NCBI GenBank assembly: GCA_020052515.1
Contig: JAGVOW010000056.1
Span: 1-43,580 of the forward strand
Reading direction: 5' to 3'
DNA length: 43,580 nucleotides
Source of the DNA: Brevinematales bacterium
Lineage (GTDB): Bacteria > Spirochaetota > Brevinematia > Brevinematales > JAOACQ01
Part shown: positions 1 to 6,661 of the stretch, piece by piece
Position numbering within the stretch: position 1 is the first letter of the stretch
How the letters are laid out: the number at the start of each line of letters is the position of its first letter
Translations under genes and position numbers: made by a program
The notes under the pieces: generated by a model
Seen by the model: the letters and a program-made list of their open reading frames with translations, nothing else
Database searches by the model: none
What the model was told of the DNA's origin: nothing

Positions 1-82
1 CGTTCTCTGATTTTCTTCTAAAATCAATAACGGTATTTTTCAGGAAAAGGTGGGGAATCTCATGACCCTGACCCTGGGGAAT

Positions 83-967
83 CTACCCGGCCCCCGACAC
101 GGAGACATCGCCCATAAAGAGGTAATACTGACGGTCGCTTATTTTTACCAGGTCATAAAAATCCCCGCTGACTTCGCTGAAAGGGTGACGCTCCAGAAAG
201 AGAGAAATATTTTTTCCCAGTTTCTGCGGCAGGCTTCCCATCAGGCTTTCCTGTACGGATTGGCCGATTTTGAGGTCTTTGGTCATTTGCTGGTTTTGTT
301 CATTTACAATCTGCCGATTAATAAAGTCCTGTTTTTTGAGCCGATAGACTACAGAATGCAGAATAATACCAACCAGCATATAAATAGGCCCATTCACAAT
401 TACATGTTGGTATTCTATAGCTTTTATATCATTTTTGAATAGAATATTTAAAACAATATGAAGAGGAAAAAGCAGGGAAACAAAGAGTGTTGTCTTGAGT
501 GTGTTGGCGTTGGAAAATGAGTAAACAATGAGAATGCACGCCATCACAAGAGACGCCACCTTAACGTCATTTCCCATAGCGGCTGCCATGTAAGTAATAT
601 AATAGACTAGAAAAGCAAGTGATGCGGTTCCTAAAAACAAGCGGTATTTTTGTAAGGCGTGAAATCGGGTTAAAATAAATAAAAATAACAAGATAACTGG
701 AAGTCCGATTCGGGCGAAAATCAGCAAATTAAAATGGGGGATGAAAAAAGGGACATTTAAATCTACTAATATTATAAGCAATAAAGAAACCGGGCCAAAA
801 AACAGAAGTAGATTTCTGGCAAAAACAGCGCTTCTCTCGTTCATTTCGTCCTGAAAAGCCGCTTTGTGTTTTTGAAACAGCTCTTTATCCTGCTGTTTCT
901 TCTGCTTTTTCTCTTCCTTACTTACCTTACTGTTCTGTTCTGTTCTGTTCTGTTCTGTTCTGTTCAT
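83..967 (-). CDS. Membrane-anchored SpoIIE/PP2C-type serine phosphatase, interrupted at catalytic motif
   Basis: The basic, Lys/Gln-rich N-terminus is followed by several hydrophobic segments (about residues 48-190), a short coiled linker, and the start of a SpoIIE-type PP2C domain (IGQSVQESLMGSLPQ, then VSGDFYDL near residue 268 and FMGDVSVSG near 286). Family members dephosphorylate anti-anti-sigma or related proteins, and the membrane part would sense a signal. The start is supported by an AGGGGGT Shine-Dalgarno five bases upstream. The reading frame hits TAG at 83-85, in the middle of the metal-binding GDVSG-like motif, so most of the phosphatase domain is missing. The same frame is open again to the window edge (IPQGQGHEIPHLFLKNTVID...), which suggests a nonsense mutation or an assembly error, not a natural end. 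A pentanucleotide repeat follows the start codon. The histidine-kinase-like ATPase on the other strand is a plausible partner (inference). Confidence 0.75.
   Translation of the reverse strand: MNRTEQNRTEQNSKVSKEEKKQKKQQDKELFQKHKAAFQDEMNERSAVFARNLLLFFGPVSLLLIILVDLNVPFFIPHFNLLIFARIGLPVILLFLFILTRFHALQKYRLFLGTASLAFLVYYITYMAAAMGNDVKVASLVMACILIVYSFSNANTLKTTLFVSLLFPLHIVLNILFKNDIKAIEYQHVIVNGPIYMLVGIILHSVVYRLKKQDFINRQIVNEQNQQMTKDLKIGQSVQESLMGSLPQKLGKNISLFLERHPFSEVSGDFYDLVKISDRQYYLFMGDVSVSGAG
931..965. repeat. Seven perfect TGTTC repeats inside the start of the phosphatase gene
   Basis: Seven uninterrupted copies of TGTTC (GAACA on the coding strand) begin at the last base of the ATG and encode NRTEQNRTEQN. 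With seven copies the frame runs on into the gene. With six the next codon after CAG is TAA, and with eight TAA follows two codons after the repeat. This layout is typical of slipped-strand contingency loci. Confidence 0.95.
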
Positions 968-1012
968 ATATTACCCCCTATTCATAAAATTGAAAGTTTG
1001 TCAAAAGATTTC

Positions 1013-1089
1013 GACCCCCTAACCCCCTTAAAGGGGGAATAGACTTGTTATGCGAAATCCGGCTCCCCCTTTAAGGGGGCTGGGGGGTC
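1013..1089. repeat. Palindromic intergenic element (CCCCCTTAAAGGGGG type)
   Basis: The outer arms GACCCCC and GGGGGGTC enclose two smaller hairpins, CCCCCTTAAAGGGGG and CCCCCTTTAAGGGGG. The same design recurs at 16206-16296 and, as a half element, at 19672-19697. It lies between the divergent phosphatase and ATPase genes. The rest of this gap (968-1216) holds only the two ribosome binding sites and no clear full promoter. Confidence 0.8.
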
Positions 1090-1216
1090 AATCAATATTT
1101 TACCTCAAACCGAAAATTTGTCAATGGGCTAAAAGTTTAACCCGTTGAACCATAATCCTTTTCTCATTTCTGCCGAAATTTAATTGATTCCATTTCAGTT
1201 TTTTTAGGGGGCTTTT

Positions 1217-1885
1217 ATGGACAAACCTGCTATCAACAAAAAGGAAGGGAAAACTTCTATTTCCTTCTTCACTCTGGATGACAACGTAGAAGAAATGGTA
1301 AGAAGCGAGATTAGCGAAGTTTTCAATCATAATAAAAATATGAATATTGAAGACAACACCAAAGATATGGTTTACACCTGCGTAAAAGAATTGATGGTAA
1401 ATGCCTCAAAGACCAATATCAAAAAAACTTTTTTCATTGAAGCAAAGATCGATGAGGCGGACAAACCGCTTTATCACAGTGCCATCAAAAACATGAAGAA
1501 ACTGATGCGCGAAAATTATATGGCTTATATCCGCGAAAAACTTAAGAAGTATAACCACAATGTAGAAGTATCCATTGAAGAAAAAGACAAGGGCATTGTC
1601 ATTGTCGTAAAAAACCCGCTTTCTCTTTTAGAAGAGGAAGAGAAAAATATCCGTGAGACCTTGAAACAGGCCATGGAAGACGACACTTCCGACATTGCCC
1701 TTTATTATAATGACAGCGATGAAAACAAGGAAGGGGCTGGATTGGGCCTGTTTTTGATCGTCAACATATTAAAAGACATGAAAATCCACCCTTCTTATTT
1801 CAGGATAGGCGTAGTGAATGATAATACCATCGCGCGAATAGAAATTCCTTTATCTCAAGACTACGTTGGGGTTAGAGAGATTTGA
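1217..1885 (+). CDS. Histidine-kinase-fold ATPase (possible anti-sigma/RsbW-like kinase)
   Basis: This 222-residue soluble protein carries an HATPase_c N-box (VKELMVNASKTN, Asn near 62) and a C-terminal G-box (EGAGLGLFLIVNIL). It has no phosphoacceptor His domain, receiver or membrane segment, so it is either a stand-alone serine-kinase-type ATPase like anti-sigma factors or a regulator of related fold. The middle region (about 70-160) is long and charged compared with RsbW, which is normally near 150 residues. The start follows an AGGGGG Shine-Dalgarno. It is divergent from the SpoIIE-like phosphatase. Phosphatase plus anti-sigma-type kinase is the classic partner-switching pair, but no STAS-domain partner is visible in the window. 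Confidence 0.7.
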   Translation: MDKPAINKKEGKTSISFFTLDDNVEEMVRSEISEVFNHNKNMNIEDNTKDMVYTCVKELMVNASKTNIKKTFFIEAKIDEADKPLYHSAIKNMKKLMRENYMAYIREKLKKYNHNVEVSIEEKDKGIVIVVKNPLSLLEEEEKNIRETLKQAMEDDTSDIALYYNDSDENKEGAGLGLFLIVNILKDMKIHPSYFRIGVVNDNTIARIEIPLSQDYVGVREI

Positions 1886-1887
1886 GT

Positions 1888-3147
1888 CTATTTTAACAAT
1901 AAAGTCAACTGATCCATTCCTTCAATTATCACTTCGTCGCCTTTTTTATAGGGCTTCTCGGAAACAGCGTTCCATATTTCCCCATGGATTTTTACTTTTC
2001 CATTTCTCCCCAGGAAATCCTCTAACACAATTCCCTTTTGTCCAACCATCCCTTCCCTACCGGAAGAAGCCTTTCGCCGGATAACTTTGCTGACCAAATA
2101 AGCCAGGCCGCCTACAATCAGTAGAGTCGAGGCAGTCACCAACAAAATACTGAGAAAAGACAAACGAAAAAAGGGCAATGGAGAATCAAAAAGCATAGCG
2201 GAACCCAGTATCAAAGAAACAGCGCCTCCGACAGTCAGCAAGCCATGAGAAACAATAAAAAACTCCAGGACAAACAATATAAAAGCGAGAACAATCAAAA
2301 GCAGTCCTGCAAAACTGAAGGGCAGAGACTGCATCGAATAGAGAGCGGTAATGAGCAACAACGCCCCCAGCGCCCCGGAAAAAATAGTTCCCGGGTGGAT
2401 AATCTCATAAATAATGCCGTAAAAACCCAGAATCAACAAGAAGTAAACCAGATTCGGGTTTGCCAATACAGACAGCAGGCCTTCCGCCCAGTTTTTGAGG
2501 ACTTCCACAAACGTAAATTTTTGATCGCCGTAAATCTGTTTCAACAGCTCTTCTTTATCGCTCGCGACATGATTAATAATGCCTTTCTTCAACGCTTCTT
2601 CACTGGTAATAGAAACGCTTTGCTTCACGGATTGAACAGCCCAATCCACATTCCTCTTTCGGAGCTTCGCAATAGATTCTATAAAAGCGATTGTATCGTT
2701 TTCTATTTTTTTTGCCAGAGTCTTCGCATTCTCGGTTTCTTTTTCCTCTCCCCCCATTCCTCCCATGCTCACCGGATGCGCCGCTCCAATGTTACAGCCG
2801 GGCGCCATCGCGGCGTATTTGGCCGAGAGAGTAATAAAAACCCCGGCAGAACCGGCGCGCGCGCCTTGAGGAGAGACATAAACTATCGTATCCACAGGAA
2901 TGTTCAATAAAGCCTGAACAATGCCCCTGGTCGATTCCAACAAGCCGCCAGGTGTATCTAAGAAAAAAAGTACCGCGTCCACTTTTTTATTCTGAGCTTC
3001 TTTCAAAACTCGCTCGATATACCTTTGAGTAACAGGAGTAATCGCTTCCTTGATTTCCGCCACAACAATGACTTTTTCCTTTGAAAAGACAAGTCCCTGC
3101 AATATCATAATCAAACCAAAACACAACACAAAACTTTTTTTTAACAT
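1888..3147 (-). CDS. NfeD-family membrane serine protease
   Basis: A signal peptide (residues 1-22) is followed by a ClpP/SppA-like serine protease domain: GGLLESTRGIV, then PQGARAGSAGVFI with the likely nucleophile Ser near residue 97, then APGCNIGAAHP. Next come about four to five transmembrane segments (about 225-350) and a small C-terminal OB-like domain (GKVKIHGEIWNAVS). This is the full-length NfeD architecture. Long NfeD proteins usually pair with stomatin/SPFH proteins and cleave their hydrophobic C-termini. Here the SPFH genes lie 23 kb away, so the usual coupling is broken. The gene follows the small secreted protein at 3163-3693 by 15 bases and is probably co-transcribed with it. 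It converges on the ATPase gene with a gap of two bases. Confidence 0.88.
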   Translation of the reverse strand: MLKKSFVLCFGLIMILQGLVFSKEKVIVVAEIKEAITPVTQRYIERVLKEAQNKKVDAVLFFLDTPGGLLESTRGIVQALLNIPVDTIVYVSPQGARAGSAGVFITLSAKYAAMAPGCNIGAAHPVSMGGMGGEEKETENAKTLAKKIENDTIAFIESIAKLRKRNVDWAVQSVKQSVSITSEEALKKGIINHVASDKEELLKQIYGDQKFTFVEVLKNWAEGLLSVLANPNLVYFLLILGFYGIIYEIIHPGTIFSGALGALLLITALYSMQSLPFSFAGLLLIVLAFILFVLEFFIVSHGLLTVGGAVSLILGSAMLFDSPLPFFRLSFLSILLVTASTLLIVGGLAYLVSKVIRRKASSGREGMVGQKGIVLEDFLGRNGKVKIHGEIWNAVSEKPYKKGDEVIIEGMDQLTLLLK

Positions 3148-3162
3148 AATAAAGTCTCCCTT

Positions 3163-3693
3163 TTATTCATAACTCGTAATAATGGGCACCAGAAAGTTTT
3201 TCATCAATTGCCCATCCAGATAGATTTTTAGCCTGTAGAACCCGAAGTTTTTGGCGACTGCTGGGCTAAGTTCCGGAAAAACCAGCATCTGGTCGAGATA
3301 GGCCCTTTGACAGGAGCCGTATTTTCCCTGGAAGGTTTCAAACACAACAAAGTCTTCTCCCGAATAATACTTCTTTGTTTCATCAGGACTGACGAGTTCC
3401 ACTTTTTGAATGTGTTTACTGGAAATAGTAGTATGAATATTTGTATTGAAATAGACGGTGTATAGCTTCATCTTGAGATTTTCCCCTACTCCCGTTACCT
3501 CCAGAAAATTTTTCGGCCGAAAGCCGCTAACGGTATCCCGGAAGTCATGCATCACCGCTACATTCAAAATGACACTACCGATATCGCTTTTATTATTGAT
3601 TTCTTCAATATATTCCAGCTTGTTTTGTTCCTGGGCAGCGAGAATATTAATGGTAAGAAATAAGAAAAGAAAAAAAAGTGACGTTTTTAGCAT
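3163..3693 (-). CDS. Secreted protein of unknown function
   Basis: I do not recognise the family. The 176-residue product has a clear signal peptide (LFFLFLFLTINILAAQ, cleavage after Ala-Ala near residue 20) and a beta-rich soluble remainder without further membrane segments or a lipobox. There is a single Cys near residue 127. The Shine-Dalgarno AAGGAG lies upstream of the ATG. It is the first gene of a probable two-gene unit with nfeD. Confidence 0.65.
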   Translation of the reverse strand: MLKTSLFFLFLFLTINILAAQEQNKLEYIEEINNKSDIGSVILNVAVMHDFRDTVSGFRPKNFLEVTGVGENLKMKLYTVYFNTNIHTTISSKHIQKVELVSPDETKKYYSGEDFVVFETFQGKYGSCQRAYLDQMLVFPELSPAVAKNFGFYRLKIYLDGQLMKNFLVPIITSYE

Positions 3694-3712
3694 AAAGGAC
3701 TCTCCTTTAAAA

Positions 3713-3823
3713 TCTCCCCTCTTGGGAGGGGTTGGGGATGAGTTCCCTCGAACTCGGAACCTTGTTAAACCTACCGCTTTTAATGCCGAGACGACCCACC
3801 CCTGTCCCCTCCCAAGAGGGGAA
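3713..3823. repeat. Palindromic intergenic element (CCCCTCTTGGGAGGGG type)
   Basis: The left arm TCTCCCCTCTTGGGAGGGGT and the right arm CCCCTCCCAAGAGGGGA are inverted relative to each other around about 50 bases. Each arm is itself a hairpin. A single arm of the same family is inside the ABC ATPase gene at 11027-11074. It lies between the oligopeptide-binding gene and the next gene on the same strand and could act as a terminator-like structure. Confidence 0.8.
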
Positions 3824-3851
3824 ATGGTTTTTGATTGGCTGACCAGTTAGT

Positions 3852-5423
3852 TTACTTTTCCACACTCACTTCCTTCAATGGATGCAGGTCCAGGATATTA
3901 TCATATACACCTTTGACTGTTCCTTTGATCGCATGGACACGCACATAAGTATAAATAGGAATAATAGGAGATTCTTCAACCAGGATCTTCTCCGCTTCAT
4001 AAAAAATTTTCATCCGTTGAGAAGGATTCTTTTCTCTCTTAGCCTTTTGAATCAGCTCATCGTATTTCTTATTGGACCAGCCTGTTTGATTGTTCCCGCC
4101 ATCAGTTACAAACATATCCAAGAATGTATTAGGGTCGACATAATCCCCGATCCATCCCGCTCTGGATAGATCATAATCCAATGATTGAACTCTCTGTAGA
4201 TACACTTTCCACTCTTGATTTTCCAGGGCAACATCAATATTCAGCTCTTTTTTCCACATCTGCTGGATGGCTTCCGCGATCTTTTTATGATCTTCCATTG
4301 TATTGTAAAGAATCGTAATGGAAGGGAAGCCTTTTCCTTCCGGATAGCCCGCCTGAGCCAGAAACTTCCTCGCTTTTGCCGGATTTTCCTTGTCTCCCGC
4401 ATAGCCCTTGTAATTGGGCATGGATTCCGGAACAAAGCCATAGTTTGGAATCTGCCCGGCCTTTCCAATGTATTTACAGATGTAGTCACGATTAATGGAT
4501 AATGACAAAGCTTTTCTGACCCTTACGTCAGACAACGCTTTGTTTGCATTTATATGAATACGGTAAAAATAAGTCCCCAAAAACGGAGCCTTGTGAAACT
4601 CCGGCTTTTGCTTCATTTGATCCATTCTTTCGGAAGGAATCGTATCGATCCAGTCGAGTTCATTATTGAGAAACATTTCCAGGGCGCTGGATGCGTCTTC
4701 ATAGGCATAAAAATAAACGGTGTCCAATTTTACTTTTTCCCTATCCCAGTAAGTAAGCGATTTAACCAGTTTAATGTGATCCTTTGGGAACCATTCTTTC
4801 AAAACAAAAGGCCCATTCCCCACAATGTTTTGAGGAAGGATCCATTTATCCGACCCCGCCTTTTCAATCACATGCCTGGGCACGGGAAGATAAGTTTGAA
4901 AAGAAAGAAGTGAGATAAAATAAGGCGTCGGATTCTCCAGAGTCACCTGAAGAGTAGTTTTATCTATTGCTTTAATACCAACCTCTTCCGCCTTTACCAG
5001 CTTTTTTGTATAATTTTGCGCGTTCTTTATGTACCAGAGCTGATAGGCATACTCTGAGGCTGTTTCAGGAGAAAGCGCGCGAAGCCAGGAATACCGAAAT
5101 GTTTCGGCGTCAATAGACACGCCGTCTGACCAGGCAGCATTTGTCCTCAAATGAAAAGTATAAACCAGTCCGCCGGAAGAAACTTCCCACTTCTGAGCCA
5201 CGCCCGGAATGGGAGATAAATTGGTGGGATTGTAGGCGGTCAAACCCTCGAATATCTGCATCGCGAGTTTGAACTCCGGCACCCCTGTCATAATGGCGGG
5301 ATCCAGCGTCTGCGGCTCAGTGCCATTATTGAATCGTAGAGTCATTCCCTCGTTTTTTGCTTTTCCGCAGGAAAAGAATAAAAAAACAACCAAAACTAAT
5401 AATAATCCTTTTGCTAATCGCAT
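3852..5423 (-). CDS. Oligopeptide ABC transporter substrate-binding lipoprotein (OppA type)
   Basis: A solute-binding protein of family 5 (peptide/nickel class), about 523 residues, with a lipoprotein signal peptide (LLLVLVVFLFFSC). Typical family landmarks are NGTEPQTLDPA near the mature N-terminus, LRTNAAWSDG, VGNGPFVLKEW, SLSINRDYI and DYDLSRAGWIGDYVDPNTFLD. It is predicted to bind peptides outside the cytoplasmic membrane and deliver them to an Opp permease; no permease or ATPase gene is adjacent. The ATG at 5423 is preferred over an in-frame TTG at 5429 because GGAG lies six bases before the ATG. The stop codon of the upstream HEAT-like gene lies just before this start, so translation may be coupled. 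Confidence 0.9.
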   Translation of the reverse strand: MRLAKGLLLVLVVFLFFSCGKAKNEGMTLRFNNGTEPQTLDPAIMTGVPEFKLAMQIFEGLTAYNPTNLSPIPGVAQKWEVSSGGLVYTFHLRTNAAWSDGVSIDAETFRYSWLRALSPETASEYAYQLWYIKNAQNYTKKLVKAEEVGIKAIDKTTLQVTLENPTPYFISLLSFQTYLPVPRHVIEKAGSDKWILPQNIVGNGPFVLKEWFPKDHIKLVKSLTYWDREKVKLDTVYFYAYEDASSALEMFLNNELDWIDTIPSERMDQMKQKPEFHKAPFLGTYFYRIHINANKALSDVRVRKALSLSINRDYICKYIGKAGQIPNYGFVPESMPNYKGYAGDKENPAKARKFLAQAGYPEGKGFPSITILYNTMEDHKKIAEAIQQMWKKELNIDVALENQEWKVYLQRVQSLDYDLSRAGWIGDYVDPNTFLDMFVTDGGNNQTGWSNKKYDELIQKAKREKNPSQRMKIFYEAEKILVEESPIIPIYTYVRVHAIKGTVKGVYDNILDLHPLKEVSVEK

Positions 5424-5425
5424 TT

Positions 5426-6151
5426 TCAACTCCTTACCGCCTCATCCCTCTTCTCCAGACTTGGAGAAGGGAGACGGGGGGATGAGGCGAGGCGTTTCAA
5501 TCTATTCTTTTTCAAATTTTCTTTCACAATCCATTGAATGTGCTTGCTCTGATTCTGAGCCATCTGTTCAAACGCATGCCTGCCTTCTGCCGGAAGCGCC
5601 GCAATGGCTACGCTCCATCCATATCCCAGGGTTTTACGTAAAGTGTTCTGATTATCGGAAGGTTTTGCCTCAATATTCTCAAACCCCAATGTAATATGAG
5701 CAAGTATTTTTAAAAGTTTCACTATTATTGACTTTTCTTTCAGCAGCTTCGGTTCGCATAAAGCCGCGATCACGGCGCGTTTTTCCAGATCATTGCCTTC
5801 TGCCCATTCTTCGAGATGACCAATGATCTCATTCAGATTTTTATGATCGGCGATTTCTTGAATTCCAATCGCTACTGCTTCCCTTACTCTCCAGCTTTTA
5901 TGGGAAGCAAATTTTTTAATAAAATTTAATACACTTTTGATGCCGCTCCGATGAAGAACACAAAAACCCACTATCCCGCACATCATAACAAATTCTTCCG
6001 GGGAATTGTTCAGACTGTCATTGTTGAATGATAAACATTCAGTTACTTCTGCTTCTGTCGCGCTTTTAGAAAATGAATACAAAAGCGATAAATTCCCTCT
6101 TGGCCCCGGCAATCCGGAATTCTTGAAAAGAGTATCAATTGTTTTGGTCAC
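5426..6151 (-). CDS. HEAT-repeat / DNA-alkylation-repeat-like protein
   Basis: This 241-residue cytoplasmic protein is made of helical pairs typical of HEAT/ALK repeats (ASHKSWRVREAVAIGIQEI, then LEKRAVIAALCEPKLL, then KHIQWIVKENLKK). These resemble DNA-alkylation-repeat proteins and related scaffolds, but I cannot point to catalytic residues. The likely start is GTG with a GGGGGTG Shine-Dalgarno. The last 20 residues (from LASSPRLPSPSLEK) are encoded by a palindromic intergenic element at 5438-5489, so the C-terminal tail is probably a recent addition. It is followed directly by the oligopeptide-binding gene. Confidence 0.6.
   Translation of the reverse strand: MTKTIDTLFKNSGLPGPRGNLSLLYSFSKSATEAEVTECLSFNNDSLNNSPEEFVMMCGIVGFCVLHRSGIKSVLNFIKKFASHKSWRVREAVAIGIQEIADHKNLNEIIGHLEEWAEGNDLEKRAVIAALCEPKLLKEKSIIVKLLKILAHITLGFENIEAKPSDNQNTLRKTLGYGWSVAIAALPAEGRHAFEQMAQNQSKHIQWIVKENLKKNRLKRLASSPRLPSPSLEKRDEAVRS
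5438..5489. repeat. Palindromic element forming the 3' end of the HEAT-like gene
   Basis: The outer arms CGCCTCATCCC and GGGATGAGGCG enclose the hairpin CTTCTCCAGACTTGGAGAAG. The same family occurs at 32495-32535, with relatives at 40550-40624 and 43553-43580. It is fully inside the coding region of 5426-6151. Confidence 0.8.
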
Positions 6152-6210
6152 TTCGGCACCCCCCGGGTCAATTATGTTATCATAAAATGGAAAAAAGGTA
6201 AAAATATTTC

Positions 6211-6239
6211 TGTTATTTTTCTCCTTTTTCTTTTATAAT
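6211..6239 (+). promoter_or_regulatory. Weak sigma70-type promoter candidate
   Basis: A perfect TATAAT (6234-6239) lies 17 bases after TGTTAT (6211-6216), a poor -35 match. It would start transcription about 20 bases before the GGAGGGG Shine-Dalgarno of the CBM48-type lipoprotein gene. Confidence 0.4.
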
Positions 6240-6267
6240 AATAGGCAAGCCAATAATTGGAGGGGTT

Positions 6268-6642
6268 ATGAAAAAACAGTGTTTGGGGATTTTAACCGCT
6301 TTATTCATTTTTTCTTTTATATCATGCGGCGGCACTTATAAAGTAACGCATAAAAAAGGGCCGAATTATCCTGGAATTACCAATAACGCAGTAAGTTTCA
6401 GCTTGTATGCGCCGGAAGCATCACTGGTAACTATCGCGGGCACTTTTAATGGATGGAACCCCTATTCCACAAAGATGATGAAGGATTCTCAAGGCACCTG
6501 GCATACAAAGCTTTCCCTTCTAAAAAACATTCATTATGAATACAAATACATTGTCGACGGTTACTGGATATCCGACCCGGAAAACCCTGATACTGTGCCG
6601 GATGGAAACGGCTGGGTGAACTCGGTGTTTGTGTGGAAGTGA
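6268..6642 (+). CDS. Small lipoprotein with a glycogen-binding (CBM48/AMPK-beta-like) domain
   Basis: The 124-residue product has a lipoprotein signal (ILTALFIFSFISC, Cys near 20). Nearly all of the rest is one early-set/CBM48-like fold: SFSLYAPEASLVTIAGTFNGWNP, then the WHTKLSL strand and YEYKYIVDGYWISDPENPDT. The FNGW and YKYIVDG motifs are hallmarks of AMPK-type glycogen-binding modules. Such modules normally sit on enzymes or kinases. Here the module stands alone on a lipid anchor, so a carbohydrate-binding or structural role outside the cytoplasmic membrane is an inference. The Shine-Dalgarno is GGAGGGG. It is convergent with the WD40 lipoprotein gene, 19 bases away. Confidence 0.82.
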   Translation: MKKQCLGILTALFIFSFISCGGTYKVTHKKGPNYPGITNNAVSFSLYAPEASLVTIAGTFNGWNPYSTKMMKDSQGTWHTKLSLLKNIHYEYKYIVDGYWISDPENPDTVPDGNGWVNSVFVWK

Positions 6643-6661
6643 GGTGAGGCCCCAGTAGAGC

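Noticed and set aside
931-965. CRISPR or VNTR array
   Set aside because: The unit is only five bases with no spacers; it is a simple sequence repeat.
999-1004. TTGACA on the minus strand as the -35 box of the phosphatase gene
   Set aside because: No acceptable -10 box at 16-18 bases; the nearest TATGAA is 12 bases away.
2245-2910. Long plus-strand open frame opposite nfeD
   Set aside because: Antisense shadow of a clear NfeD gene, with low-complexity polar composition and no family motif.
3458-3850. Plus-strand frame with THPCPLPRGE near its C-terminus
   Set aside because: The segment is the translation of a palindromic element; the rest is antisense to the secreted-protein gene and has no ribosome binding site.
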